A stretch of 64,000 nt of DNA from Brachypterus glaber (GCA_958510825.1 OY294048.1:24597283-24661282); one strand, 5' to 3'. Shown: positions 1-11,135, counted from the first letter of the stretch. Translations and numbers: made by a program. Notes: generated by a model from the sequence alone, not told the origin.

Positions 1-411
1 ATTGCAAAATTTGCATAAAATTTGTAAAAATTTTTGCCTGCGGGGCTAGTGTTCCTTGTATTTCTGTAAATTTTATAAATAATTGCAAAATTTGTAGAAC
101 TTAAGCGTAAAATTCGTAAAAATTTTCGTGCTCCTTTTTTTTGCAAGTTTTATAAATAATTGCAAAAGTAGAACAGGCTTAAAATTTGTAAAAATTTTCG
201 CCTGCGGGGCTGGAGTTCTTTGTATTTTTGTAAATTTTATATTTAATTAATTGTAAATTAAAAGACTGGTTTAAAATTAAAATAGACCATCAAATTTGTA
301 AAAGCTTTGCCTGCGGTGCTAGGGCTTTCTTACGTTTTTTCTTAATTCAAGAATATAAAATTTTAATTTTTGATTTTTTCCCCCCAGGACGATTTCCTGG
401 ATCCGCCCCTG
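1..411 (+). repeat. Right end of a dispersed element with GCCTGCGGGGC-type repeats
   Basis: A degenerate motif, roughly TTTTGCCTGCGGGGCT followed by an AT-rich TGTAAATTTTAT stretch, recurs near 35, 200 and 305. The stretch ends in CCTGGATCCGCCCCTG (396-411), the reverse complement of the CAGGGGCGGATCCAGG type of terminus common on hAT-like MITEs. The same GC-rich core on an AT background recurs at 36540-37000 and inside the hAT-like element at 56124-56733. The left end lies outside the window, so class and length are inferred. Confidence 0.45.
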
Positions 412-1536
412 CCTAAAACGTCGAGAAAAATCAAATTAAGCAACAACAAAAATTGTCCGTCGATTTTTCTGTCTGTCTGTATCCACGATAACTTAAGAAC
501 GCTTTGAGCTAGCGACTTGAAATTTAGTATACAGATGTATTTTTATATTATCTTGGACTTTTCTTGTGGGCACGACAACTGATGAACTCCTTAAGCTAGA
601 TAATAATAATCTATATTTTACTTACAGCTGGTCATATCACGATTTACTGAAATTACCCATAAGATGATTTAAGCAAAAAAAAAATAGGTACTTTCTTTTA
701 TAAAAAAGTAAAAAGCATATCGCAGCAGGCAATTTTTTTTTATAAATTTCACGCTTGAGTTTAACAAACTTGAATAAATTAATGTTTAAAGCCAAGTGCC
801 GCAGATGAAAATTTTTAAATACAATTGTTACAATTTGAAGTTTCATAAAAATGCAAGAAAACTTTTCATAATTTTTACATTTAACACATTCGCTGTCACT
901 ACTTTTTTTTTTAATTATTTGCATGTCCAAAAAATTAAAAAAAAAAAAACAAAATTCTGAACTTTTCCTGGATCCGCCCCTGCCTAAAACGTCAAGAAAG
1001 ATCAAATTAAGCAACAACAAAAATTGTCTGTCGGTTTTTCTGTCTGTCTGTATCCACGATAACTTAAGAACGCTTTGAGCTAGCGACTTGAAATTTAGTA
1101 TATAGATGTATTTTTATATTATCTTGGACTTTTCTTGTGGGCACGACAACTGATCGCTCCTTAAGCTAGATAATAATAATCTATATTTTACTTACAGCTG
1201 GTCATATCACGATTTGCTGAAATTACCCATAAGATGATTTAAGCAAAAAAAAAAATAGGTACTTTCTTTTATAAAAAAGTAAAAAGCATATCGCAGCAGG
1301 CAATTTTTTTTTATAAATTTCACGCTTGAGTTTAACAAACTTGAATAAAATTAATGTTTAAAGCCAAGTGCCGCAGATGAAAATTTTTAATTACAATTGT
1401 TACAATTTGAAGTTTCATAAAAATGCAAGAAAACTTTTTACAATTTTTACATTTAACACATTCGCTGTCACTACTTTTTTTTTAATTATTTGCATGTCCA
1501 CAAAAATTAAAAAAAAAAACAAAATTCTGAACTTTT
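396..1536. repeat. Tandem duplication, two ~571-bp units
   Basis: Unit 1 (396-966) and unit 2 (967-1536) are nearly identical. Both begin CCTGGATCCGCCCCTGCCTA, contain a (GTCT)n stretch, and end in AAATTCTGAACTTTT. Differences are single bases and homopolymer lengths, so the duplication is young. Open frames inside (for example 637-1020 on the minus strand and 1368-1559) are AT-rich chance frames. Confidence 0.85.
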
Positions 1537-1660
1537 GTGTTTACCATACATTTCAATGATTAATTAATTGATTGGCTAAGAGGAACAAGATGAGGGTTTT
1601 TACCTCAAATACTGTGAGCCTATTGTGTAACACAATTTGTGTTATCCTTGAGTCAAGCAG

Positions 1661-1844
1661 CGAGGGGCAAGTCACAGGGCGGCATTTTGTCCCTTCGAGA
1701 GGCGATATGAGGCGATATCGGGGGAGATATCGAGGCGATATTGGCCGATTTCGAGGAGATATCGGGCGATATTAAAGCGATATGGGCGATATTGATTGAG
1801 GTAAAAGGCGATATTTGGTCCCTTAAAGAGTGACATGCCCCTCG
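1661..1844. mobile_element. Small TIR element filled with GGCGATAT repeats
   Basis: The termini CGAGGGGCAAGTCAC (1661) and GTGACATGCCCCTCG (ending 1844) are inverted repeats with one mismatch. They are flanked by TCAAGCAG (1653-1660) and TTAAGCAG (1845-1852), an 8-bp target duplication with one mismatch. The interior is a degenerate array of GGCGATAT/GAGATATCG. There is no coding capacity. Eight-bp duplications fit hAT or another 8-bp-TSD superfamily; the exact family is not determined. Confidence 0.65.
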
Positions 1845-1981
1845 TTAAGCAGCTTTGTTTCCCTTATCAGGCTTACTATGCTGTTTACTACATTTAAATT
1901 GGAGAACATACCTTTAGTCATTTACTTAACTACAACCCCAGAGATACTAAGTTTAATGTGAAACAGGTTGGCTCCTATGGG

Positions 1982-2112
1982 CAGGCGCGGATCCAAGCAA
2001 AACCGAAGTAATTAGCAATGCTTTCTTGGTTTAGAACAAATTTTTTGGAAGATAGGCAAGATCTAACAGGAATTGCCCCCTCCCCCAAAGCAAAATCCTG
2101 GATCCGCGCCTA
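1982..2112. mobile_element. 131-bp hAT-like MITE
   Basis: The left end CAGGCGCGGATCC and right end GGATCCGCGCCTA are inverted repeats. They are flanked by CCTATGGG (1974-1981) and CCTATAGG (2113-2120), an 8-bp duplication with one mismatch. The CAGG start and 8-bp duplication are typical of hAT MITEs. The rebuilt empty target is a palindrome around CCTATAGG (see findings). Confidence 0.7.
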
Positions 2113-2159
2113 CCTATAGGAGCCGGCGGCAGCGAACCTGTTAGGTTTTAAGAATTCCC

Positions 2160-3280
2160 ATTCAGGCCATGTTCTAATTCAGAACCTTCCACTTAAACAT
2201 ATTGGGGAAATAGTACTGGGCCTAACAAAATAATAATAAACCATCCTTTAGATGGGGGTTATTGGGGTCGATATAAGTTAATCTGTTCTATAATACCCTG
2301 TAGACTGTAAAGATTTTTGCAACTCTAAATACATGTAATCTATTCAAAATGTGTACCTTTATTTTATTATTTTTATTTAACTTTAAATTTGTTGAAAATC
2401 TTTGGGCGATTCACTTCACATTTTGATCAGTATTTTATACAGCACAAATCCCATTGCACGTAAAAATAGCCCCCTGATGGGATGTAAACAGTTTTGCTAC
2501 AGTCAGAACAATACGAAAAATAAATGATCTAACCTAAAAATACCAAACAAAGTGTAGCCAACAGTAGAAATATAAAAACTGGCTTTGGTCTATGAAGCTA
2601 CGACTTACGTTCTAATTCGATTCTCAGAAAATTAATTTGACCAGTATTTTTTGCAATAAATCGTAGTTTCAATAATAAATAGTTAAAAATCATTGCAGTG
2701 GTTTATGTGCGTTATTTTCCTGTAGTGATTAGACAATTTTTGTTTAATATTTCAAGTTTAATACTTATCCCGACCATTCTAATGCAAAAAAAGTGTTTCA
2801 AAGTGTTGTGTACATTTTTTTACTTTATTATTTAATAAATCTTATAGTGATTCAATCGCTGTGGTTGATAATTTAAAAAAATCAGTGAAAACTTCTTGTT
2901 AAGATAAAAAACAAGGGTTGGGGAAATAGTTCGATGGCATCCAGCGGATACCTAAAATATTATTATTACCTAGGTGATAATGAGATGTTTACTTCATGAA
3001 AACATGGCCCTATAATGGGGCCCCTATTTTACTACGGTAGGTAAGTTTAAAAAAACTTTTCTCATCGAGTGAATCTGGCAACGTGGGAAAGATTTAATAC
3101 ATATTTGCTACAAGGTCACCATTAATTTAGAGAATTTCACAGCGTGACATTGACCTACGGCTAAAAGGTACATTTTTTTCAAAAAAATCCCATTCTGAAA
3201 CTAGTGCACATATTTTTTTAATTTTCACGGAAAATGTTAGTTATACCAGCTATTCGTGTATTTTTTTTCGGACGCTATTT
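2160..3280. other. AT-rich stretch without recognisable genes
   Basis: No open frame with recognisable motifs. A 15-bp match, GTGAATCTGGCAACG, occurs at about 3070 and also inside the 3' LTR of the BEL element (19860), so a related LTR scrap may lie here. Around 3260 the string GCTATTTCAAATACAC matches the end of the dispersed repeat seen at 36420, 38105 and 63265. Confidence 0.5.
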
Positions 3281-3282
3281 CA

Positions 3283-3348
3283 AATACACGGTGTATAATT
3301 TTATAAAAAATATTTTTATTAGTAGTCAGTTATAATTCATATAAAAAT
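3283..3348 (+). promoter_or_regulatory. TATA plus initiator block, copy A
   Basis: A TATA-like TATAATTTTATAAAAAAT is followed by AATATTTTTATTAGTAGTCAGT and then ATAAAAATG with the ATG at 3346. TCAGT matches the arthropod initiator, and TATA-to-initiator spacing is about 30 bp. The block is nearly the same as the one upstream of the 90-codon ORF at 9562. Downstream, ATGCCTACTGAAACCG is followed by a plausible splice donor (GTAAG, 3362) and acceptor (TTTTCAG, 3438), but the joined frame stops after a few codons. No product can be assigned here. Confidence 0.45.
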
Positions 3349-3714
3349 GCCTACTGAAACCGGTAAGGAAAATTTCAATTATAAGATCACCGCTTATTAC
3401 AAACGTATATCTAATCTATAATTTTCAATTATTTTCAGATATTGATATATAAGTTCATCAGGTTAGTGAAAGTGTTAACTAATTCTTTTTTAGCAAAAAC
3501 CAATAGTGATATTTTTTGGGGGTGTACCCCCACCTCAGTTGGGGGGCACGTTCATCTCCTTAGGTGTCTGTGGAGGGCACCAAATATTTTGGCTTATGGA
3601 AGACCAAAGCCAAAATACAATATATGCTTATATATTACGGTTAGTAAAATTTTAAAATATATTTTATTACTTACTGATTTACAGTGTATCTATATAATGT
3701 TATGAGTAATGAGT

Positions 3715-4010
3715 AATTTTTAATTTAATTTTTAACACATTTATGCAACAAAAATGTGGAGAATGCGGTGAAAAATTAAACATTTTTACACAAATATATA
3801 TGGTAAAAATGTATAATTTTTGTCACATTCTTGTGACATAAACGCCGCATTTTTTCACATAAATATATAATTTTTTACACACATTTATATGGTAAAAATA
3901 AGTAATTTTTGTTACATTCTTATCACATAACTGCCACATTCTCGTCACATAAATGTATCATTTTTTATACAAATTATATAGTGAATAGTTGACATATTTT
4001 TACAGTGTTT
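3715..4010. repeat. Degenerate short tandem repeats
   Basis: About four imperfect copies of a ~60-bp unit containing ACACAAATATATATGGTAAA and TCACATTCTTGTGACATAA-like strings. Purely AT-rich with no open frame. Confidence 0.5.
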
Positions 4011-4480
4011 TTGATTTTTTTGTTGGTGATTATTTAACCAAAAACAAAAAAAAAATAAACCAAAACATAAAATACATGGAAACCTTACTATTACATCCTG
4101 TGATAAGACACATATTTTATCAAGTTCTGAAGTTGTGAATTTATATTAATTTTTAACACTGTAAAATTTATAGGTAGAATGGAGAAAAAACTTTTAATCT
4201 TTATTGTTTATTTGCTAATATTACATAGTTTCATATTATTAATATCTAAAATAACTATTTAAATTTATTTCCAACAACTCTAATAGGCAAGCATAGTTAT
4301 CACTAATTACTATAGTGGATATATTTTTTAGCACATTTAAAACATTATCTTCATTCCAAACCAATCCTAATATTCTATTATAAAAAGTCTAAATTTCTTA
4401 AATATCTCAACTATATATATTTCGTATGAACAAATTAACATTATTAACAGTACAATTAAATTTTAAAAAAATATAAAAAA

Positions 4481-4711
4481 AGGTGAAAGATCACAGTCGC
4501 AAGTCGGCATTTTGAAGCCAATTGGCAGCGTTTGGTCCTAGACGATGTATCTCCTCCAAAGCACCATCAAAAGCTTTTTCTGGACAGTCACGATACAGGT
4601 GGGCTATGCTTTGGGACGGGTGGCCACAGTGGTTACATTGGGTAGAGGGTACAAGTCCCCAATGGTACATCTCCTGGTTGCATCTTCCGTGATTGGTGCG
4701 TATGCGGTTTA
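4481..4711 (-). pseudogene. C-terminal scrap of an APE-type LINE ORF2
   Basis: On the minus strand a 74-residue frame ends in a stop at about 4492. It reads NRIRTNHGRC, then HWGLVPSTQC, CNHCGHPSQSIAHLYRDC, and finally IHRLGPNAANWLQNADLRL. This is the C-terminal block of jockey/R1-type ORF2 proteins, a CxxC..H..C zinc-binding motif after RTxHGRC. Nothing upstream of it survives, because satellite DNA starts at 4712. It corresponds to the part missing from the LINE ORF2 that is truncated at 12823 (see findings). Confident as a LINE C-terminus, less so for the clade. Confidence 0.8.
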
Positions 4712-6064
4712 ACTGAATCTGATAACGAAAAAAAATTAACTCGACCCCCGCTGGGGTAAGGGGGTAATTATATTTAAATGTTTACAATATTTTCGTGAAA
4801 ATTTGTATATAGGGGTTTTTGGGGTATCTAAAACTGAATCTGATAACGAAAAAATTTTAACTCCATCCCCGCGGGGGTAAGGGGGTAATTATTTTTAAAT
4901 GTTTACAATATTTTTGTGAAAATTTGTTTTAACTACCCAAATAACCCTTATATACCAATTTTCACGAAAATGTTGTAAACCTTACCCCCGCGGGGGTGGA
5001 TGGAAATTTTTCGTTATCAGATTCAGTTTTAGATACCCCAAAAACCCCTATATTCAAATTTTCACAAAAATATTGTAAACATTTAAATATAATTACCACC
5101 TTACCCCAGAGGGGGTCGAGTTAATTTTTTTTCGTTATCAGATTCAGTTTTAGCTACACAAATAACCCCTATATACAAATTTTCACAAAAATATTGTAAA
5201 CATTTAAAAATAATTACCCCCGCGGGGGTGGAGTTAAAATTTTTTCGTTATCAGATTCAGTTTTAGATACCCAAAAAACCCCTATATACAAATTTTCACG
5301 AAAATATTTTAAACATTTAAAAATAATTACCCCTTTACCCCAGAGGGGGTCGAGTTAATTTTTTTTCGTTATCAGATTCAGTTTTAGCTACCCAAATAAC
5401 CCCTATATACCAATTTTCATGAAAATGTTGTAAAAATTTAAATATAATTACCCCCTTACCCCCGCGGGGGTGGAGTTAAAATTTTTTCGTTATCAGATTC
5501 AGTTTTAGATACCCCAAAAACCCTTATATACAAATTTTCACGAAAATATTGTAAACATTTAAATATAATTACCCCCTTACCCCAGAGGGGGTCGAGTTAA
5601 TTTTTGTTCGTTATCAGATTCAGTTTTAGCTACCCAAATAACCCCTATATACAAATTTTCACAAAAATATTGTAAACATTTAAAAATAATTACCCCCTTA
5701 CCCCCTCGGGGGTGGAGTTAAATTTTTTTCGTTTTCAGATTAAGTTTTAGCTACCCCAAAAGCCCTTATATACCAATTATCACGAAAATATTGCAAACAT
5801 TTAAAAATAATTACCCCCTTGGATTTAAAAATTTTTTTGTAATCACATTTAGTTTTAGCTACCTCAAAAACCCCTATAAACAAATTTTCACGAAAATATT
5901 TTAAATATTTAAAAATAATTACCCCATTACCCCTGCGAGAGTGGAGTAAATTTTTTTTTCGTTATCAGATTCAGTTTTATCTACCCCAAAAGCCTTTATA
6001 TACCAATTTTCAGAAAATATTGTAAACATTTAAAAATAATTGCCCCCTCAGATCAGATTCAATT
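4712..6064. repeat. ~120-bp satellite array with an internal orientation switch
   Basis: Tandem units of about 120 bp carry GAATCTGATAACGAAAAAA, a GTTAACTC-type step, and a CCCCCGCGGGGG or CCCCAGAGGGGG palindromic core followed by TTTACAATATT. The first two units run in one orientation to about 4930; the remaining ~9 units run the opposite way. The last units are more divergent. The array ends in CAGATCAGATTCAATTTC, as does the second array at 20681-21676. Confidence 0.9.
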
Positions 6065-6087
6065 TCAAAAACTCCCATAGGGTAGGT

Positions 6088-6411
6088 TGATTTTTATGGA
6101 CATAAACATAAAGTAGTAGTAAATGTTTATTTCCCACCTGGGGGAGGCAAGAGCTATCGACCGAAGTCCTTCTGCTCATATTTTTACAAAATTATCTTAT
6201 ATTTTATATGATAAGAAACTATCTAATTAATTTGGAAAAATAAAATAATAATAAATAATAATAAATCTACCTAGCTTTAAATGTATACAAAAAAGAAAAA
6301 AAAAAGAGAAATACTAGATTGTTAGTCAATGTAACTCCGCATAAGTTCGAACACCATCATGGTTAGAAATCTGTATCTCAGTACATTTAGGTTCCTGGTT
6401 TCTGAATAATA
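6088..6411. repeat. Block shared with 21892-22217
   Basis: From GTTGATTTTTATGGACATAA through GTTCCTGGTTTCTGAATAAT this block is practically identical to 21892-22217. It sits downstream of the satellite in both places. In this copy the PolB pseudogene follows; in the other copy a LINE RT scrap follows, so the block end near 6411 is a real repeat boundary. No open frame of note. Confidence 0.85.
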
Positions 6412-8890
6412 TAGCTTATCATTCTATAAGTCTTATCGAGGGCTAGACAGTGGTTTCTTAATGAAATAGACCTAATATCTGACATGATTGATTGAAAATA
6501 ATTTTTTTTTTCCATTACCGCACAGTTTTATTCATAATAGTTCTGCTGATAAAACTCACTGCCATATTTGTGAGTTGGCCTTTAATGTTGGTGACAACAT
6601 TGTCAGAGACCATTGTCATTTTGATGGAACTTTCCGCGGATATGTACATCAGAGCTGAAATTTAAACTTTCTAAAACAATACATCTGCCCACTTGTCTGA
6701 CATAATCTCTCTAATTACGATTTACATTTCCTTATTAAAAATATAGCCAAATTAAGTAAAGTGGAACTTCTACCAATTAACAAAGGGCGATACATATGAT
6801 TATAAAAATGATTTTAAATTTCGATTTATTGATTACTATCGTTTTTTGGCTGCCCCCTTAGATGAGTTGGCATCAACTTTAACTAAGCACGATTTTAAAA
6901 ATTTAAAATCCCAATTTTTAGACTTGCCCCCAGTCAATTTAAGTTGCTAACTAAAAAGGGTGTCTTCCCATATGACTTTATTAATTCATATGAAAAATTA
7001 AATTGTACTTATCTACCGCACCAAAAAATGTTTTATAACAAATTAAATGATTGTCTGATGAAAAATATAATCACGCTCAGCAAGTATGGCGATATTTTAA
7101 CACTAAAAATTCGGATAAATACTCTGATCTAAAAACGGATATAATGCTTTTAAGCCACATTTTCGAAAGTCTTCGAAATATGTGTTTTGAAATTTATGAC
7201 CTTGATGCAGCTTGGTATTATACTACCTGGCTTTTCGTGAGATTGCATGCTAAAATACACCAAGTGTTACATTACATTACATGTTTGTTTAACCTCGTAC
7301 TATTCTACTTAATTAAGCATCCCCTAAGTCCAGGACTTGTGTGGGCTAGTAGTAGAGGGAACCACCGGCTTATACTGACTTTCGAACCAGTTTCTAGGGA
7401 GTGACCTTTTCACATCGCCTTCGCCAAATTTCAATTATTAATTAACTGAAAAAGGCAAATCGGAGCCAGTGAGAATCGAACTCACGCTAGTAGGCTTGCT
7501 ATACATACGCGCTAGCCACTACGCTATGCCGCTTAGAAACATTACAGAATGTAGATATGCTTTTATTTATAGGAAAAGGTATCAGGGGTGGAATAAGTCA
7601 ATGCTCCAATCGTTACTCTGAGGCAAATAATAAATATATGAAAAATTTTGATAAAAATAAACCGTCAAATTATCTTTTATATTTGGATGTTAATAATCTT
7701 TTTGGGTACGCTATGTCAAAGTTTACCCTATGGTGATTTTAAGTGGTGTATAATTTTAGTGAGTTTGATGTAAACCATGTATCGGATTTTTTATATAGCC
7801 AATAGGCTATATACTTGAAGTTGATCTTGCATATCCAAATCATTTACATGATTTACACCAAGATTTGCCGATGTGTGCCGAACACCGAAAACCGCCGGGG
7901 TCCAAGTTACCTAAACTAATGACAACTTTAAAAGATAAAAAGTCCAATGTAATACATTATCGAAATTTAAAGCAAGCCCTAGAAAATGGACTTATTTAAA
8001 AAAAATACATAGAATTTTGCAGTTTAAGCAATCTGCTTGGCTTAAGCCCTACATTGATAAAAATAGTGAACATAGAGCTCAAGAAACCACAGAATTTTAT
8101 ATAGCTCTATTTAAATTTTTAATTAACTCAATATTCGGTAAGACAATGGAAAATATACGAAAACATCGCATAGTTGAATTAGTTAACAAGTGGGAGGGGC
8201 GTTATGGTGTAAAAAATTTAATTGCTAACCCAAATTTTCACAGCAGAACTATTTTTGATGAAAATCTTGAGGAAATAGAATTAAATAAAACTGATTTGCT
8301 ATTTAACAAACCACTATATATAGGTATGGCGATTTTGGATATCTCAAAAATTTGCATGTATGATTTTTACTATATTTTATTCTCAAAAAATTCAATACGG
8401 ACGTTTCTACCTTGATGTATGTCGATACTGATTCTCTTATCTTAGAAATCGTGTAATGACGTGTACCAGAAAGTTATTAAAGACAATATTGATAAATTTG
8501 ATATAAGTAATTACCCCTTGAATAACAAACATAACATACCTTTGGTAAATAAAAAAATTTCTGGGCTTATGAAAGACGAATTAGGTTCTAAAATAATCAA
8601 AAAATTTGTTGGATTAAAATAAAAAATGTACGCTTTTCAGTTTGATGATGATTTTGATAATGAGACTTGTATAAAAAAATCAAAAGGGGTAAAACGTAAC
8701 GTTTTAAAAAATAAAATTTCATTTGATGATTATTTTTATTGCTTGCAACATTTTGCTGTTAAAAGAAAAACCTAATGTCCAAATGCACATGAGGTCTTTA
8801 CTATAGAACAAAAAAAAAATTGTTTAAGTCCTTTTGATGATAAAAGATATTTATTAAAAAAAACATTTAATACCATTCAAAAAATAGTTT
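6412..8890 (+). pseudogene. Polinton-type family B DNA polymerase, C-terminal two thirds
   Basis: A decayed protein-primed PolB gene. Readable blocks in order: a segment at 6920-7250 homologous to the minus-strand copies; [13 protein letters not shown] at about 7690-7730; [18 protein letters not shown] at 7808-7861; [13 protein letters not shown] near 7955; QSAWLKPYIDKN (8030); the polymerase motif B stretch LINSIFGKTMEN (8110-8160); the motif C stretch MYVDTDSLILEI (8415-8450); and a C-terminal block with GLMKDELGSK, KSKGVKRNV and SPFDDKRYLL (8560-8850). Known Polinton/Maverick and adintovirus polymerases share these blocks. Frameshifts, stops and a SINE insertion (7266-7530) show it is dead. 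No capsid or integrase gene was found next to it. Confidence 0.8.
7266..7530 (-). mobile_element. tRNA-derived SINE inserted in the PolB pseudogene
   Basis: Read on the minus strand, the head at about 7530 gives TAGCGTAGTGG (A box, 7516-7526) and GAGTTCGATTCTCAC (B box, 7469-7483), with tRNA-like spacing. An unrelated ~190-bp body and a TGTAATGTAATGTAA tail follow. Comparison with the uninterrupted PolB copies at 23780 and 25640 shows the insertion point between CACCAAGT and GCTTAGAAAC, with about three bases altered. A second copy with the same head and body is at 60013-60290. Confidence 0.85.
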
Positions 8891-9350
8891 TTGAAATTTC
8901 TATCTACAATATCTGTATACACTGCAAAAATATACTCCATGAAAAATAAAATAATAAAAAATATTTTATCCTAATTTTGAAAATTATAGCTAAAATATCT
9001 GTATACACTATAAAAATATTGTATGAAAAATAAACTATTAAAAAATATTATGCATTTTTTATTTACATATTCCTTTTATCCCATCCTACCATCTGGGGAA
9101 CCAATTCGGAGCTGTGGGAATTTCTGTTATTTGATCTTAATCTGATCTTAACCTAAATATTAAAAAAATAGTCCATACTGATTTTTGAAAATTATAGCTA
9201 AAATATCTGTATACAAACACTGCAAAAATATACTGCATGAAAAAAAAATAATAAAAAATATTTTATCCTAATTTTGAAAATTATAGCTAAAATATCTGTA
9301 TACACTGAAAAAATAATTTTTGAAAATATTATACATAGTAAAAAAACTAA
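8890..9350. repeat. ~100-bp AT-rich tandem repeats
   Basis: Three or four copies of a unit containing AATATCTGTATACACTGCAA, CATGAAAAATAAAATAATAA and TTTGAAAATTATAGCTAA, near 8905, 8990, 9185 and 9285. A non-repeat stretch at 9060-9170 breaks the array. It separates the PolB relic from the ORF at 9562. Confidence 0.7.
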
Positions 9351-9499
9351 TAATTTATTTTGTGCTTTAATTTACATGTATTCTTATGGGAAAACGTTAC
9401 AAAATATCGAAAATCAGTAAATTATGTAAAAACGAAGATTTACCGAATTATTGAAGCCCTAATAATTTACATATATAACACGTACAACGCACGCGCGCG

Positions 9500-9561
9500 T
9501 GATATAAATATATAAAAAGACTCAAAAAATATTTGTATTAGTAGTCAGTAAACGTATAAAA
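9500..9561 (+). promoter_or_regulatory. TATA plus initiator block, copy B
   Basis: ATATAAATATATAAAAAGAC (TATA) is followed by AAAAAATATTTGTATTAGTAGTCAGT, in which TCAGT near 9545 matches the arthropod initiator about 30 bp downstream, and then by ATAAAAATG with the start codon of the 90-codon ORF. A CG-rich palindrome, CGCACGCGCGCGTG, lies just upstream (9488-9501). The block from AAAAAATATTT to TCAGT is nearly the same as copy A at 3283-3348, so it is a duplicated promoter rather than chance AT-rich sequence. Confidence 0.55.
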
Positions 9562-9834
9562 ATGTCTCAGTCAAGTGTATCAGAGTATTGGAATCAGATT
9601 GATAATGTTTTATCAAGCTACAATAAAAAACTCAAGTTAGAAAATCAATTATTAAATGAGGTGTGGTATTATTTCGATAAACCATCTCTACAGATATCTA
9701 CTGGCTTGAGTGTAGCACTGCAGCTTGAACCATGTGTTAGGTTTACTGAAAATGGTAATACCATTACACTGATGGATAGTGATTGGTTGGAATTAATGGA
9801 TTATATTGGGCATACCTTAGATGAAAATGTTTAG
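9562..9834 (+). CDS. 90-residue ORF of unknown function, possibly PC4-like
   Basis: An intact ATG-initiated frame in an otherwise decayed region. It is acidic at the ends and has no signal peptide or membrane segment. The middle reads SVALQLEPCVRF, then ENGNTITLMDSDWLELMDYI. The pattern of a basic or aromatic strand, GxxITL, then a WxxL helix resembles the PC4/p15 single-stranded-DNA-binding fold, in which a strand-turn-strand leads to a helix containing W. This is only a visual resemblance; I do not recognise the protein. It follows directly on the duplicated TATA/initiator block and lies 0.7 kb after the PolB relic. It could be an accessory gene of the Polinton-type element, or an exon with no relation to it. 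The frame ends in TAG at 9832. Confidence 0.5.
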   Translation: MSQSSVSEYWNQIDNVLSSYNKKLKLENQLLNEVWYYFDKPSLQISTGLSVALQLEPCVRFTENGNTITLMDSDWLELMDYIGHTLDENV

Positions 9835-10110
9835 TTTATCGATTTTGTAAATCTGAAGATAACTCAAAATGCTCGTCAGACTATAATATTAGAATCTAAT
9901 GGATGAGATTTATATACATAAAGATAATCTAGATAAATTATTGTCCATAAGATACTTAATAAATTACAAGTTGAGAGGGGGGGTAAGGCTGTTCGCGTCC
10001 GTGGCAGAATGCTACACGTGCCCCCTGGATAACGCTAATTGAACAGCAAACAAGAACCGCCAGACTGTCAATAATTGTAACAGATTGTTGATCTCCTGGT
10101 AATAACATTT

Positions 10111-11135
10111 ATGAACAGAGTATCAAACGGTTCTTGTCAGAGACATTTGACAATCGGCCCTTCCCTACAAGTGTGCCAACTGAATATCGAGGGAATTAGC
10201 CGCAGTAAATGCGAATTGCTAAGTAAGTTAGCACTGGCACACAACATAGACATAATCACGGTGCAAGAGACCCACACGGCAAACGACGATGACTTGCAAA
10301 AAAGAGGCTTAATTCCAGGTTATAAGATAGCAGGAGCAGTAAACCATGCTCAGTATGGCATTGCCACCTATGTCAGAAACAACATCAACAACTGGTCCCT
10401 GGTTTATCTTGATTCGAACCACAACATTTTGGTCTTGGCTATCCAAATCTCGGATTACATTATAGTAAACACCTACAAGCCACCTAATATGACATGGCGA
10501 AATCCCGTACTTTTGATAAACCAACCATATACACTGGAGATTTTAATAGCCACCACCAGCTATGGGGTTACAACCAAACCGACGAAAATGGCGAAAATCT
10601 AGTACAGTGGATAGAGAATACCAACTTAAGCATAATTTTCGATGCAAAACAGAAACCCACTTTCCACTCGGGTAGGTGGAATCGTGGATACAACCCTGAC
10701 CTAACTCTAATTAGTAAAGAACTATCCCACAGCGCCAACAGATCCGTACTTGAAGATTTCCCACGATCCCAGCACCGACCCATTTTCACTCAAATTGGAA
10801 TAACAATTCCCATTACCAGATCCATCCCAATGCCAAGGTGGAATTTTCGCAAGGCAAACTGGAAAATGTTTACGAAACAACTTGAAGACGACATTAGATG
10901 GATCCAACCGACATCGGATAACTATGAACGGTTTGTTAGTCTGATCATCGAATGTGCGAAAAAACATATTCCCAGAGGCACAAGGAAAAACTTTATCCCA
11001 GGTTGGAATGAAGAATGTCAGAACCTATACAATGAGTACAACAACTCCGGGGACAAACAGATTGCTGAAGACCTACTGGTGGCATTAAACAATTCGAGGA
11101 AGGAAAGATGGAAAGAGACTTTTGGAAACTACTGA
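10111..11135 (+). pseudogene. LINE ORF2, APE-type endonuclease domain
   Basis: N-terminal part of a non-LTR retrotransposon ORF2. The first frame (10111-10602, ATG start) has VCQLNIEGISRSK, IDIITVQETH and YGIATYVRNN, the N-terminal strands and catalytic E of APE endonucleases. A frameshift near 10500 moves the reading to the frame 10494-11135, with TGDFNSHHQLWGY (catalytic D and N), WNRGYNPDLTLIS and SQHRPIFTQIG (the SDH motif with D replaced by Q). A second frameshift near 11125 links to the RT part. The domain would nick target DNA before target-primed reverse transcription. No ORF1 is found upstream; the 5' part from about 9965 is non-coding. Confidence 0.85.

Noticed and set aside
3442..3705. 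87-residue ORF with a GGGGGTGTACCCCCACC segment
   Set aside because: No protein-like motifs; the G/C segment is a small inverted repeat in AT-rich DNA.
7460..7540. Possible functional tRNA gene on the minus strand
   Set aside because: The head has A and B boxes but the acceptor stem does not pair well, and the same head plus a long body is repeated at 60013. It is a SINE.
6412..8890. An intact endogenous DNA virus or Polinton
   Set aside because: Only polymerase fragments remain, with several frameshifts and a SINE insertion; no capsid, ATPase, protease or integrase gene is present in the window.
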